From the NCBI GenBank assembly GCA_038212215.1, contig JBBQUT010000016.1, positions 26,948 through 90,947 of the forward strand: a stretch of 64,000 nt of DNA, given 5' to 3'. Position numbers and translations under genes: made by a program. Below are positions 54,953-63,865 of this stretch, piece by piece. This DNA is from JALZAI01 sp038212215. GTDB lineage: Bacteria > Actinomycetota > Actinomycetes > Mycobacteriales > Jatrophihabitantaceae. The notes under the pieces are model-generated. The model was not told where the DNA came from, searched no databases, and saw only the letters and a list, made by a program, of their open reading frames with translations. How positions within the stretch are numbered: position 1 is the first letter of the stretch; every line of letters starts with the position of its first letter.

Positions 54953-56809
54953 TCAGCTCGGCCGTTTTGGGCCGCCGCCCCTCCGCCGCCGGATCCGTGC
55001 CGGCTGGGTTGCCGCGCCATGCTGCAGCGCGGTTAGCCGCTCGCTCGTCGCAACTTGTAAGAGTTCTGCGGCGTGTTCAAACGCAGTTGCGGAATCGCTA
55101 CCTGCCAGCATGCGCGCCAATTCGGCGACCCGCTCGATGTCGGTGACAGTGCGCACGTCGCTCGCGGTCACACCGTCGCCGATGCCCCGCTCGCCGACTA
55201 CCTGCTCGCCGACTACCTGCTCGCCGACGACATGCTCGCCGACTACCCGCTTGCGGACTACCTGCTTGTCGACGACAACATGCCGGTCGGCATACGCGGC
55301 TACCTGCGCGAGATGAGTGACGACCACCACCTGATGCGCCCGGCTGAGCGTGGCCAGCCGACGCCCCACTTCAACCGCCGCCCGGCCGCCGACCCCGGCG
55401 TCGATCTCATCGAAGATCATTGTCGGCATCGGATCGGAACCGGCAAGGCATACCTCCAGGGCCAGCATCACCCGCGACAGTTCGCCGCCGGAAGCGCCGC
55501 GTGCAATGGGGAGCGCCGGAGCGTCCTGATGCGGTTGCAGCAGAAACTCCACCTCGTCCGCACCGCTCGGGCTGGGATCGGTGCGCACCACGCGCACGGT
55601 GAATCGCGCCGACGGCATCGCCAACCCGATCAGTTCCGCGCTGACCGCGCCGGCGAGCTCCTTCGCCGCCTGCAGCCGTTTCTCGGACAGCCAGCATGCC
55701 AGCCGCTGCACGTCGGCCAACGCGGCATCGCGCTGAGCGGTGAGGGCGCGGATCGCGTCGTCGGACACGTCGATGTCGGCGAGGCGCTGCTGCGCGCTCT
55801 CAGCCCAGGAGAGCACGGCGCCTAGATCCGGATCTGGACCGTCGGTATATTTCCGGACCAATCCACCGAGTTCGGCGCGACGCGTCTCGACCTGTTCCAG
55901 GCCCGCGGGATCGGCGTCGAGGAGATCGGCGTAGGCCGCGCAGTCGGCTCCGAGGTCCCCGGCCAGCGCTAAGAGTTCAGTCACTCGGCTGGCCAGCGCC
56001 TCCACCGCCGGATCTGCGCCGGCGTGCTGTTGCAGACTTCGGCGGGCACCGCTGAGCAGCGCCACGACGTCGATGGCCTCCGCCGCTGGGTCGTCGGCGT
56101 CGCCGAGCAACGCGTTATGTGCGGTTCGTGCCGCCACGCGTAGCCCGTCGGCGTGCGCCAGCCTGGCGGCGAGGGCGGCGAGTTCGACATCCTCACCGGG
56201 CCGCGGCGCAGCTCGTTCGATCTCGGCCAAGCCGTGCGCGAGTAGCTCGCCCTCCCGGCGCAGCGCACCCGCCTGTGCGACCCGCTCGTCGAGTGCGCTC
56301 GCGGCGCCCCGCCATCGGGTGTACGCGGCGCTGTACTCGGCTAGGTCAGTGCCGGCGAAGCGGTCCAGGACGGCTCGCTGCTCACCGGGACGGGTCAGCC
56401 GCATCTGGTCGGACTGCCCGTGGACGGCGACCAGTTGCTCGGCGAGTTCGCCGAGCACGCCGACCGGCGTCGCTGCGCCGCCGACGTAGGCGCGCGAACG
56501 CCCGGCCGCGCTCACGACACGGCGCAGCACCAGGCCGGTACCGTCGTCGAGTTGGCCGCCGGCGTCGTGCACCCGCTGCGCCACTGGCGAGCCTGGGTCC
56601 AGCTCGACGCGGCCTTCCACACTGGCCTGATCCGCACCGGATCGCACCCGGGCCGCGTCGCCACGCCCGCCGAACAGCAGCAGCAGCCCGGTGACGACCA
56701 TTGTCTTGCCAGCGCCCGTCTCGCCGGTGACGACGGTGAGGCCGGGCGCGAGCGACAGCACGGCGTCGTCGATGACGCCGAGACCTCGAATGTGCAGTTC
56801 CTCGAGCAC
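54953..56809 (-). CDS. recN: DNA repair protein RecN
   Basis: RecN is an SMC-like ATPase of double-strand-break repair. The 618-residue protein has Walker A (TGETGAGKTMVVTGLLL), the ABC signature (ASGGELSRVMLALEV) and Walker B (PTMIFDEIDAGVGG) separated by the coiled coil. Near the C-terminus an expansion of a five-residue unit (VVGEQ/VVGEH) interrupts the conserved THLAQVAAYADRHVVV...VRTV region; it is encoded by a 15-bp tandem repeat. ATG 56809 is 3 bp after the nadK stop. No SOS box was found immediately upstream. Confidence 0.95.
   Translation of the reverse strand: MLEELHIRGLGVIDDAVLSLAPGLTVVTGETGAGKTMVVTGLLLLFGGRGDAARVRSGADQASVEGRVELDPGSPVAQRVHDAGGQLDDGTGLVLRRVVSAAGRSRAYVGGAATPVGVLGELAEQLVAVHGQSDQMRLTRPGEQRAVLDRFAGTDLAEYSAAYTRWRGAASALDERVAQAGALRREGELLAHGLAEIERAAPRPGEDVELAALAARLAHADGLRVAARTAHNALLGDADDPAAEAIDVVALLSGARRSLQQHAGADPAVEALASRVTELLALAGDLGADCAAYADLLDADPAGLEQVETRRAELGGLVRKYTDGPDPDLGAVLSWAESAQQRLADIDVSDDAIRALTAQRDAALADVQRLACWLSEKRLQAAKELAGAVSAELIGLAMPSARFTVRVVRTDPSPSGADEVEFLLQPHQDAPALPIARGASGGELSRVMLALEVCLAGSDPMPTMIFDEIDAGVGGRAAVEVGRRLATLSRAHQVVVVTHLAQVAAYADRHVVVDKQVVRKRVVGEHVVGEQVVGEQVVGERGIGDGVTASDVRTVTDIERVAELARMLAGSDSATAFEHAAELLQVATSERLTALQHGAATQPARIRRRRGGGPKRPS
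55190..55279 (-). repeat. Six 15-bp tandem units inside recN
   Basis: Units related to CTCGCCGACTACCTG (plus strand) run in register from 55190 to 55279; two are exact and four vary. The frame is kept because 15 is a multiple of three. It adds about 30 residues to RecN just after the Walker B region. Confidence 0.85.
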
Positions 56810-56812
56810 CCG

Positions 56813-57718
56813 CTAATCCGCGTCGCTCGACGGTGGCGGCTCGTCGCGCAGGCTGCGAACCGGCAGATGGAACTTGCTGACCAGCCGGTCCGCGAAGTTC
56901 CAGCCCGGCAACCGGGCTATTTGCACCGGCAATTCGCCCCGCCGGACGGTGATCCGCGCCCCGGAAGGCACCGGCAACGATCGTCGGCCGTCGCAGTTCA
57001 GCACCGCATCGTGCCCCTGGCTGACCAGATCGATATCGACAGTGGAGGTGGGGGCCACGACAACCGGCCGTGAGAACAGGGCGTGCGCGGCGTTCGGTAC
57101 GAGCAGCAACGCGTCGACGTTCGGCCAGACGATCGGGCCGCCCGCCGAGAAGGCATACGCCGTTGAGCCGGTGGGCGTGGCGCAGAGCAGGCCGTCACAA
57201 CCAAAACGCAGCAACGGACGGGAGTCGACAGCGACCGCGATGTCAAGAATCCGGCCCCGGTTAATGCGTTCCAGCGACACTTCGTTGAGGGCCCACGCGC
57301 GGGCCTGCACAGCTGCGTCAACGACCACCTCGGCCTCGACGGTAACTCGGTCCTCGACCGTATAGTCCCCGGCGATGATCTTGTCGATGGTGGCGGCGAG
57401 CGCGTGCGGCTCGGCTTCGGCGAGGAACCCGACATGCCCCAGGTTGACGCCGACCAGCGCTACGCCGTACGGACGGGCGAGCTCGGCCGCGCGCAAGAAC
57501 GTCCCGTCACCACCAAGCACAAGGACGAGTTCGCATCCGGCCGCAGCTGAGTCGGCATCGACGATGTCGACACCCTGGACGCTCATAAACGGCGATTCGT
57601 CGGCCAGCATGCGCACCTGAACCCCGGACTCGAGAAGTTGCAGGGCCGCGAGGGTCGCTTGGTCGCAGATCATGCGACGTTCGGTGTGCGCGACTAGGAG
57701 CACGGTTCTCGTCCTCAC
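56813..57718 (-). CDS. nadK: NAD kinase
   Basis: NadK phosphorylates NAD to NADP using ATP or polyphosphate. The 301-residue protein has the GGDGTFLRAAELARPYG motif, ALNEVSLER and DGLLCATPTGSTAYAFSAGG. It follows tlyA by nine bases and precedes recN, the order found in M. tuberculosis (tlyA-ppnK-recN). Confidence 0.96.
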   Translation of the reverse strand: MRTRTVLLVAHTERRMICDQATLAALQLLESGVQVRMLADESPFMSVQGVDIVDADSAAAGCELVLVLGGDGTFLRAAELARPYGVALVGVNLGHVGFLAEAEPHALAATIDKIIAGDYTVEDRVTVEAEVVVDAAVQARAWALNEVSLERINRGRILDIAVAVDSRPLLRFGCDGLLCATPTGSTAYAFSAGGPIVWPNVDALLLVPNAAHALFSRPVVVAPTSTVDIDLVSQGHDAVLNCDGRRSLPVPSGARITVRRGELPVQIARLPGWNFADRLVSKFHLPVRSLRDEPPPSSDAD

Positions 57719-57727
57719 GCCGTCCTC

Positions 57728-58543
57728 CTACCTCCGTCCCGTGCCGTCAGCCGCCACCACGACCGCACTGATCGCATCTCTGTCGAGCGGCCGGTGGACC
57801 ACGCGCCGTAACCACAGGAAGAATTCCACGTTGCCCGACGGCCCCGGCAGCGGGCTCGCGCACACTCCGGCGGTGAACCAGCCCAGCCGTTGAGCCTCAG
57901 CAGCGACGTCGGCGACCACCTCCGCCCGCAGCGCCGGATCCCGCACCACTCCACCGGTACCCAGGCGGGCCTTGCCGACTTCGAACTGCGGCTTCACCAT
58001 CGGGATCAACTCGCCGTCGACGGACGTGCAGGCCACCAGCGCGGGCAATACCAGCGCGAGCGAGATGAACGACAGGTCGGCGACGCTCAGCGCGACAGGT
58101 CCGCCGATCGCCTCGGGTGTCAGCGAGCGGACGTTGGTCCGGTCGTGCACATGGACGCGCTGATCGCTTCGCAGGGCCCAGTCGAGTTGGCCGTAGCCGA
58201 CATCGACTGCCACCACCTCGGCCGCGCCTCGACGCAGCAGCACGTCGGTGAAACCGCCCGTGGACGCACCGGCGTCCAGACACCGCTTTCCGGCAATCTC
58301 GACAGCGTCGAACATATCGAGCGCACCCGCGAGCTTGTGCCCTCCGCGCGACGCGTACCCAGGCTCCGCGTCGTTAGTGACACGGATCGGCGTCGACGGG
58401 TCGACTCCGGACGCAGGTTTTGCCGCGACGACCCCCCGGACCTCGACGCGTCCCGCGGCAATCAAGGACACGGCGTGCTCGCGGGAACGAGCCAAGCTGC
58501 GCCGGACGAGTTCGGCGTCGAGCCGTTGCACACGCCGGGGCAT
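57728..58543 (-). CDS. tlyA: rRNA 2'-O-methyltransferase TlyA
   Basis: TlyA methylates cytidines of 16S and 23S rRNA and its loss gives capreomycin resistance. The 271-residue protein has an N-terminal S4-like domain (LDAELVRRSLARSREHAVSLI) and an FtsJ-type methyltransferase (CLDAGASTGGFTDVLLRRGA, MVKPQFEVGKARLG). It starts with ATG 58543, 17 bp after the small Rv1693-like gene. Confidence 0.95.
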   Translation of the reverse strand: MPRRVQRLDAELVRRSLARSREHAVSLIAAGRVEVRGVVAAKPASGVDPSTPIRVTNDAEPGYASRGGHKLAGALDMFDAVEIAGKRCLDAGASTGGFTDVLLRRGAAEVVAVDVGYGQLDWALRSDQRVHVHDRTNVRSLTPEAIGGPVALSVADLSFISLALVLPALVACTSVDGELIPMVKPQFEVGKARLGTGGVVRDPALRAEVVADVAAEAQRLGWFTAGVCASPLPGPSGNVEFFLWLRRVVHRPLDRDAISAVVVAADGTGRR

Positions 58544-58560
58544 CGTGGCGGCATCGGGGT

Positions 58561-58722
58561 TCAGGCGCCGTCGATCTCGGCGAGCACGGCCTGCAGTTCG
58601 GCGTGCAGGCGCTGATAGTCGTCGGCGTGCTCTGCCAACGGCCGCTCGTCCAGGCTGACAAGCGCGGCCATGGCCGACTCGACCCGAAGAACCTCAGCCG
58701 ACCGCTCGCACGCTTCGCCCAC
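58561..58722 (-). CDS. Small conserved hypothetical (Rv1693-like), repeat-like 5' end
   Basis: GTG 58722 encodes 53 residues, mostly one amphipathic helix (DERPLAEHADDYQRLHAELQ). The same position in M. tuberculosis holds the small gene Rv1693 between a HAD hydrolase and tlyA. The first 20 bases match the head of the 71-bp repeat at 19 positions (GTGRGCGAAGCGTGCGAGCG), so the N-terminus may derive from a repeat insertion. A shorter start at the internal ATG (MAALVSLDER) is possible. Function is unknown. Confidence 0.6.
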   Translation of the reverse strand: MGEACERSAEVLRVESAMAALVSLDERPLAEHADDYQRLHAELQAVLAEIDGA

Positions 58723-58798
58723 TGGTGCGACGCTACCCGTGCGATGGCCTGCGGTAGCGTCGAACCGGGCCGACCCGCCGTGCCCGGAAGGAAGTCCG

Positions 58799-59137
58799 AT
58801 GGCCAGCGTCGCCGAATGTGAGCAGGCGTTCCAGCAGCTGGCCGCTCGGCTGGCTGCCACAGATGCCGACACCCGCGAGCGCAATGCACTCGACCGCAGC
58901 ATGAGCTGCACGCTTCCCGATCTTGGAGTTATCTTCGGCGGGCGGTTGCATGACGGCCTGCTCACCGATATCGAGGTGGTCGATGACCCGACTGCACAAG
59001 TCCGCCTCACGATGTCGAGCGACGACCTCGTCAAGATGGTCGCCGGGGATTTGAACCTCGCCTCCGCATGGGGCAACGGACGCGTGAAAGTAGATGCGAA
59101 GGTCTTCGACCTGCTCAAGCTCCGCTCGATCTTCTGA
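58799..59137 (+). CDS. SCP2 sterol-binding-domain protein
   Basis: The 112-residue protein (GGAAGG seven bases upstream of ATG 58799) has the SCP2 fold pattern: SCTLPDLGVIFGGRLHDGLL, VRLTMSSDDLVKMVAGDLN and NGRVKVDAKVFDLLKLRSI. Small SCP2 proteins bind hydrophobic ligands in a pocket; the ligand here is unknown. It is the only plus-strand gene between the HAD and tlyA groups and is convergent with the HAD gene. Confidence 0.85.
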   Translation: MASVAECEQAFQQLAARLAATDADTRERNALDRSMSCTLPDLGVIFGGRLHDGLLTDIEVVDDPTAQVRLTMSSDDLVKMVAGDLNLASAWGNGRVKVDAKVFDLLKLRSIF

Positions 59138-59174
59138 CCCGGCGCCAAACCGGGCGGCGCTCGGGTAGTCGAGA

Positions 59175-60248
59175 TCAGTTCCGCAGACCGAGCGTTTCCA
59201 ATACCTGTTCGGCTGGTCCGTCCGCGGCAACCGGTTGCCAGTTGTCGCCGGCGTGCTCTGCTCGCCAGGACATCGCGCACAGTGCGCGCAGCGCGTCGAT
59301 CGCGTCGTCAGGCTCGTCCGGACCACCGTCACCTGCCTCAGCCGCCCGTCCCACCCGCAACTGCCGCTCTGGGCCAGCGCTAACCCGCCAGACGCCGCAA
59401 GTCGCACTCGTCGAGTCCACTATGGGCGATTTGTGCGCGTGAAGTAGACCAGACACGTCCTCAGCCAGAAATGTCGGCCGAAGATCCGGGCGCGCGTCAA
59501 GCGCGTCACGGGCGGTGGTGACGCCGGTGAGTACCAACAGGCTGGCGCACCCGACCGCATTGGCTCCCTCGATGTCGCTGTCCAGACGGTCCCCGACCAC
59601 GATCGGGCGATGTGCCCCCGACCGCTGAACCGACTCGCGATGCATGGTGGGGTCCGGCTTTCCGGTGGCTATCGGATCGGCACCGGTGGCCACTCGCAGG
59701 GCGGCCACCAGGGCACCGTTGCCCGGCAGCGGTCCTCGTGGGGACGGGATCGTTGCGTCGAGGTTGGTCGCCACCCATATGACGCCGGACCGAATGGCAA
59801 CCGCGCCTTCTGCGAGCTGATTCCAACTCAGGTCCGGGGAGTATCCCTGCACCACGGCTGCGACATCCTGCGACGCCGTCCAGACTGGGCGGAGCCCGCG
59901 TTCGAGCAAGGCTTCCTCCAGCCCGACGGTACCTACGACCAGTACCGCCGCGCCGGGCTCCAGCCGCTCGGACAGATAATGGGCCGCCGCCTGCGACGAC
60001 GTAACGACTTCCGCCGGGTCGGCCGCGATCCCAAGTTGGCGCAGGTGCTCGGCCACCGCCTTCGGCGCCCGCGCGGCGTTGTTCGTCACGAAGGCCAGGC
60101 GCATGCCGTGCTCGCGCACTGCAGCCAGCGCTGCCGGTGCGCCGGCAACCGCGTCCGGGCCGATGTATACGACACCGTCCAGGTCCAGCAGGGCGACATC
60201 GAAGTTCCGGGCGAGGCATTGGGAGCTTTGCAAGTACGTGTGGGCCAC
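59175..60248 (-). CDS. HAD-family IIA hydrolase (NagD-like)
   Basis: The 357-residue protein has motif I (ALLDLDGVVYIG), motif II (AFVTNNAARAPKAVAEHL), and motif III/IV (VVGDRLDSDIEGANAVG), the HAD IIA class that includes NagD and glycerol-3-phosphate phosphatases. The C-terminal 90 residues beyond the core are typical of the Rv1692 group, where the enzyme was described as a glycerol-3-phosphate phosphatase. It is divergent from the DUF1015 gene with 46 bp between the starts. Confidence 0.9.
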   Translation of the reverse strand: MAHTYLQSSQCLARNFDVALLDLDGVVYIGPDAVAGAPAALAAVREHGMRLAFVTNNAARAPKAVAEHLRQLGIAADPAEVVTSSQAAAHYLSERLEPGAAVLVVGTVGLEEALLERGLRPVWTASQDVAAVVQGYSPDLSWNQLAEGAVAIRSGVIWVATNLDATIPSPRGPLPGNGALVAALRVATGADPIATGKPDPTMHRESVQRSGAHRPIVVGDRLDSDIEGANAVGCASLLVLTGVTTARDALDARPDLRPTFLAEDVSGLLHAHKSPIVDSTSATCGVWRVSAGPERQLRVGRAAEAGDGGPDEPDDAIDALRALCAMSWRAEHAGDNWQPVAADGPAEQVLETLGLRN

Positions 60249-60294
60249 AGTCCGAATCCTGGCACGCCCGCCCGGCTGCGTAGCATCGCTCAGC

Positions 60295-61563
60295 GTGAGC
60301 GCTCAGACCGGAAGTTCCGACGGATTGGTGCTGCAGCCCTTTCGGGCGCTGCGTCCGACCGCGACCGCCGAAGCGCTCAGTGCGCTGTTGTGCCCGCCCT
60401 ACGACGTCATCGATCCGCCCCGGCGAGCGCGCCTGCTGGCCGACAACGCCGACAACGCCGTCGCGGTGATCCTGCCGGAGGCCAACGGCGACACCGATCG
60501 ATACCAGCATGCGGCGCAGTTGCTCGATCACTGGGTAGCGGACGGCAGCTACGCGGTGGACGAAACCCCGGCCTTGTATGTGTATGAGATGCGCGAATCC
60601 GACGGCGCGACGACACGCGGGTTGGTCGGTGCGGTCGAACTGCGCGATCCTGCCGACGGGGTGATCCTGCCGCACGAGAACACGATGGCGGCACCGGTAG
60701 CTGACCGTCTCGCACTGATGACCGCGACGCAGGCGAACCTCGAACCCATTTATTTGGTGTACGACGGAGGCGGGACTGCATCGCAGGCGGTGCGCGACCT
60801 CGCCGAAGCGGCGTCGATTGCGCGCGCGAGAACGCCCGATGGCGTCACGCACACGCTGTGGGCGATCACTGACAACGAGCTTCTCGACGCGGTCGCTGTC
60901 GATCTCGCGGGTCGGCGTGCTCTGATCGCCGACGGCCACCATCGTTATGCGACCTATCGCGAGCTGCAACACCGCCGGACTGCGACAAGCGGCCATGGCC
61001 CATGGGACTTCGGCTTGAGTTTGCTGGTCGACTCGACAAGCTACGGACCCCAGGTGCATGCCATTCATCGAGTGCTCGCGGGTCTGCCGGTTGCGGTTGC
61101 CGGCGAACGGGCGAGCGCGTCGGGATTGACCACGTCCCACGCGCCGAATCCGGACGACGGTCTTCGGCGCGCGGAGCTCGAAAGCGGGTTCGCTACCGTC
61201 CTCACCGACGGTGAGCGGACCGTGGTGGTGACTGACCCGGTCGGACAGCTGAGCGCCGCCATCCGGCGCGACAACGAGCCGTCGGCCCTCGCCGGGCTGG
61301 ATGTCACGGTGCTGCATCGTGGGCTGGTGGAGCGGGTCTGGGGGCTCGCCGACTCCGAGGACGTGGTCGGATACGCGCACTCGATCGACGAAGCTGTTGA
61401 CCGGGCCCGCGCGACCGGTGGCACAGCCGTGCTGATGCGCCCGACCCCGATCGCCGCAGTCGCCGCAGTCGCGGCGGCCGGTGCACGGATGCCGCGCAAA
61501 TCGACGCTGTTCACGCCGAAGCCGGCGTCGGGCCTGCTCATGCGCCGGTTCCGAGACGCTTGA
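60295..61563 (+). CDS. DUF1015 family protein
   Basis: GTG 60295 gives 422 residues. Landmarks are LCPPYDVIDPPRRARLLADN, ILPHENTMAAPVADRL and the C-terminal IADGHHRYATYRELQ, the DUF1015 signature. The frame is open upstream but lies over the HAD start. No function is established for bacterial members, and kinase-like or amide-forming roles are only suggested. The final codons run into a 15-bp tandem repeat that also codes the C-terminus of the convergent ssb. Confidence 0.85.
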   Translation: MSAQTGSSDGLVLQPFRALRPTATAEALSALLCPPYDVIDPPRRARLLADNADNAVAVILPEANGDTDRYQHAAQLLDHWVADGSYAVDETPALYVYEMRESDGATTRGLVGAVELRDPADGVILPHENTMAAPVADRLALMTATQANLEPIYLVYDGGGTASQAVRDLAEAASIARARTPDGVTHTLWAITDNELLDAVAVDLAGRRALIADGHHRYATYRELQHRRTATSGHGPWDFGLSLLVDSTSYGPQVHAIHRVLAGLPVAVAGERASASGLTTSHAPNPDDGLRRAELESGFATVLTDGERTVVVTDPVGQLSAAIRRDNEPSALAGLDVTVLHRGLVERVWGLADSEDVVGYAHSIDEAVDRARATGGTAVLMRPTPIAAVAAVAAAGARMPRKSTLFTPKPASGLLMRRFRDA

Positions 61564-61927
61564 CGCCGCGACGCTTGACGCCGCGATCCTTGACGCCGCG
61601 ACGCTTGATCCGGAGCACCTCGACCTCGTATCGACTGCCCAGTCCGTTCGGCGAACGCCAGAAGCGACGGTGCAGATGCCCACCGACCTCGACCAGCTCG
61701 CCCACTGGCGATGCGCACACGCTGCGGCGGACGCGGGCGTTGGTGCTCGCACAATCGATGCTGTCGACCCGGACCCGGCCGCCTTGCGGACGCGGCACCG
61801 TTAACCGGAACGTACAGAGTTCGTCGCCGCTCGGCATGGTCCTGACCTCAGGCTCGGCGGCGAGCCGGCCACGCAGGAAGACCTCGTTGTCACCTGCTTG
61901 CGTCTCTTGCGATGTCATGCCGGACAT
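61538..61927 (-). CDS. ssb: Single-stranded DNA-binding protein, short variant
   Basis: The 129-residue protein has the OB-fold pieces VFLRGRLAAEPEVRTMPSG, FRLTVPRP and VELVGHL-like GELVEVGGHLHRRFW. It lacks the long linker and acidic tip of SsbA and instead ends with a repeated basic tail (KRRGVKDRGVKRRGVK). It is probably the accessory single-stranded DNA-binding protein. ATG 61927 is used; 61918 is an alternative. It overlaps the 3' end of the DUF1015 gene by 26 bases. Confidence 0.8.
   Translation of the reverse strand: MSGMTSQETQAGDNEVFLRGRLAAEPEVRTMPSGDELCTFRLTVPRPQGGRVRVDSIDCASTNARVRRSVCASPVGELVEVGGHLHRRFWRSPNGLGSRYEVEVLRIKRRGVKDRGVKRRGVKRLGTGA
61555..61614 (-). repeat. Four 15-bp units at the ssb/DUF1015 overlap
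   Basis: GACGCTTGACGCCGC is repeated at 61555, 61570, 61585 (one change) and 61600 (degenerate end). It encodes the repeated basic tail of the Ssb variant. Confidence 0.85.
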
Positions 61928-62100
61928 GCTCGCCCACTTCGGCGGCGTGCTGCGCCGATTTTAGCCGAGCGGTGGATAACTCGGCGGATGTGGATCGTCG
62001 CAGCGCTTTTGTCAGACGCGGGTGCTAAGGGCGTTGCCGAGCATGGGCTCCGCAGGCTCGCACCGCCGACCTGCGGGCTCAGACCACCGCAATGGCTAGC

Positions 62101-63450
62101 TCAGAGCAAAGCGGCCGCGCGTTCCGCGGCGTCGGTGTCGCCATCGACGTCGAGGGCGGCGCTCGCGGCAAACCAGGTAGTCGCGTCCTCGGTTCGACCC
62201 GACGCTTCGAGCGCATCGGCGTAGGCGTACCAGAGCCGCGCCGAGCCAGGCTTGGGCCGGTCACGGTCGAGGCCGCCACGGGCGAGAATGGCAAGTGCGG
62301 CGTCGAGCTGCCCCAGATCACGGCGGGCACCGGCCACGACGATGAACAACTCCGCACGAATCTCCGGATCCAGGCGCGCCACCCCCGGATCGTCGATCAC
62401 CCGCAACGCCTGAGTCGGCCGGCCCAGCGCCCGCTCGCAGTCTGCCAGCAGCGGAAGATTGCGCGCGTCGCCTGAGATTCGGCGCGCGGTACGCAGCTCA
62501 GTGAGCGCCTCCGCCCACTCCTGCGCGTGGTAGGCAGCGATGCCGACAGCTTCGCGCACCGCAGCTACCCGCGATGCACGGCCGCGGGCCGCGCGGGCGT
62601 GTGCGAGCGCCTGCTGCGGATCGGTGTCCAGCGCCAACCCGGCGGCGGCAAGATGCCCGGCAACGATATCGGCGTTCAGTTTGCTCAGTGAGCGGAGCTC
62701 CGCGCGGACCGAGCGGTCCAGCATCGATATGTCCAGCCCGTCAGGCAGTGACGGCTCATTCTCCCGGCGGACAGCGCGCTCGGCGCTGCGATCCGGTCGG
62801 TCCGTGGCGCGTGCGTCGCGACGATCCCGGTCGGTAGCGGCGTGTGCACCACGTGCGCCGAAGCGACTCGGACGCCCAGTGTCGGCCCGCTCGCCGTACG
62901 GCTGTGCCGAGCGCCCCCGCGTGCTCCCGCCTCGCGACCCGTCGCTACGGCCACCTTGACCCTGTGCGCTCGGCCGTTGCTGCGAGCGCTGCGAGCCATC
63001 GACACGGGTGGACGAGCGCGGCTCGCCCTCACGCGAGGACCTGCCGCCATTCGTCACCGGCCGACCCCGACTGTCGCGCCGTGGAGCATCGCTGCCCCCG
63101 GGAACCCCGTGCTCGGCAGCCGACCGGTCCTGCAGCGGACGTTGCCCACCGTCACGGGACCGCGCACGCTGGCCGGCGTCGCGCGGACCGCCGCGCTGGC
63201 CCGCGTCGCGCTGGCCGCCACTCGTCGAATGCCCGCGCTGGCCACCGTCGCGCGGGTTTGCGCGCGGCCGGTCACGATCGGGCGTTCCGGCGGCCGAGGA
63301 TGCTGGGCGCGGCGGGCCTGACACACGCGAAGATCGGGACGTGCCCGCTCTCGTCACGTCGCGGGCGCGATCGGCTCGCGAATTTCCGGCACGGTGTGGC
63401 TTGGCACTGCGGCGCTCGCCGCCTCCGGCTACGTATGGCAACTGCTTCAT
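62101..63450 (-). CDS. TPR-repeat protein with long basic disordered N-terminus
   Basis: The 449-residue product has an N-terminal half of Arg/Gly/Asp/Ser-rich low complexity and a C-terminal half of helical TPR units (AQEWAEALTELRTARRISGDARN, ALGRPTQALRVIDDPGVAR). It corresponds to the TPR gene near tyrS in mycobacteria (Rv1691). ATG 63450 was chosen because the open sequence further upstream is AT-richer and promoter-like. A weak 7-bp inverted repeat (62051-62077) downstream might be its terminator. Function is unknown. Confidence 0.8.
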   Translation of the reverse strand: MKQLPYVAGGGERRSAKPHRAGNSRADRARDVTRAGTSRSSRVSGPPRPASSAAGTPDRDRPRANPRDGGQRGHSTSGGQRDAGQRGGPRDAGQRARSRDGGQRPLQDRSAAEHGVPGGSDAPRRDSRGRPVTNGGRSSREGEPRSSTRVDGSQRSQQRPSAQGQGGRSDGSRGGSTRGRSAQPYGERADTGRPSRFGARGAHAATDRDRRDARATDRPDRSAERAVRRENEPSLPDGLDISMLDRSVRAELRSLSKLNADIVAGHLAAAGLALDTDPQQALAHARAARGRASRVAAVREAVGIAAYHAQEWAEALTELRTARRISGDARNLPLLADCERALGRPTQALRVIDDPGVARLDPEIRAELFIVVAGARRDLGQLDAALAILARGGLDRDRPKPGSARLWYAYADALEASGRTEDATTWFAASAALDVDGDTDAAERAAALL

Positions 63451-63581
63451 CCCGTTTCTGCGCGATCTGGCGGATTCTGCCCGTACTGTATCTGGCGATT
63501 CTGTCCGCACCGCGCGTCGCCGTTCGGTCGCCGTTTCGCGCTACTGCGGCGGGCGCTGTCGGCAATGGGCGAAGTTAACGC

Positions 63582-63617
63582 AACGAGGGCCGTTCGGCAT
63601 ACCGAACGGCCCTCGTT
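63582..63617 (-). terminator. rrn operon terminator
   Basis: A perfect 16-bp inverted repeat (AACGAGGGCCGTTCGG with its complement) around a 4-base loop lies just past the 5S gene on the minus strand. It lacks a T-run, as is common for actinobacterial terminators. Confidence 0.85.
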
Positions 63618-63626
63618 GAAGTTGTG

Positions 63627-63743
63627 TCCGGCGACGTCCTACTCTCCCACGCAGTGGCCCGCGCAGTACCATCGGCGCTGAGAGGCTTAGCTTCCGGGTT
63701 CGGGATGGGACCGGGCGTTTCCCTCTCGCTATGGTCGCCGAAA
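63627..63743 (-). rRNA. rrf: 5S ribosomal RNA
   Basis: The minus strand reads TTTCGGCGACCATAGCGAG, then CCATCCCGAACCCGGAAGC, AGCGCCGATGGTACTGCG and GGGAGAGTAGGACG, the conserved 5S helices and loops. The end boundaries are accurate to a few bases. Confidence 0.97.
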
Positions 63744-63865
63744 CTCTATTGAGATGTGGCCCGCACCGGTCTTACACCCAATGGATGTGAGACCGGGGAC
63801 CGTACCCCGGGAACTGCACAGTGGACGCGAAGCTTAGCGGGCCGAAACCCGCAAAGATTGGTGTG

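Noticed and set aside
54824..57000. LexA/SOS box upstream of recN
   Set aside because: No GAAC-N4-GTTC-type palindrome was found in the short space upstream of recN.
59506..61752. A 748-codon open frame on the minus strand over the DUF1015 gene
   Set aside because: It lies antisense to clear DUF1015 motifs and its product is Arg/His/Gly low complexity without recognisable domains, a typical high-GC shadow.
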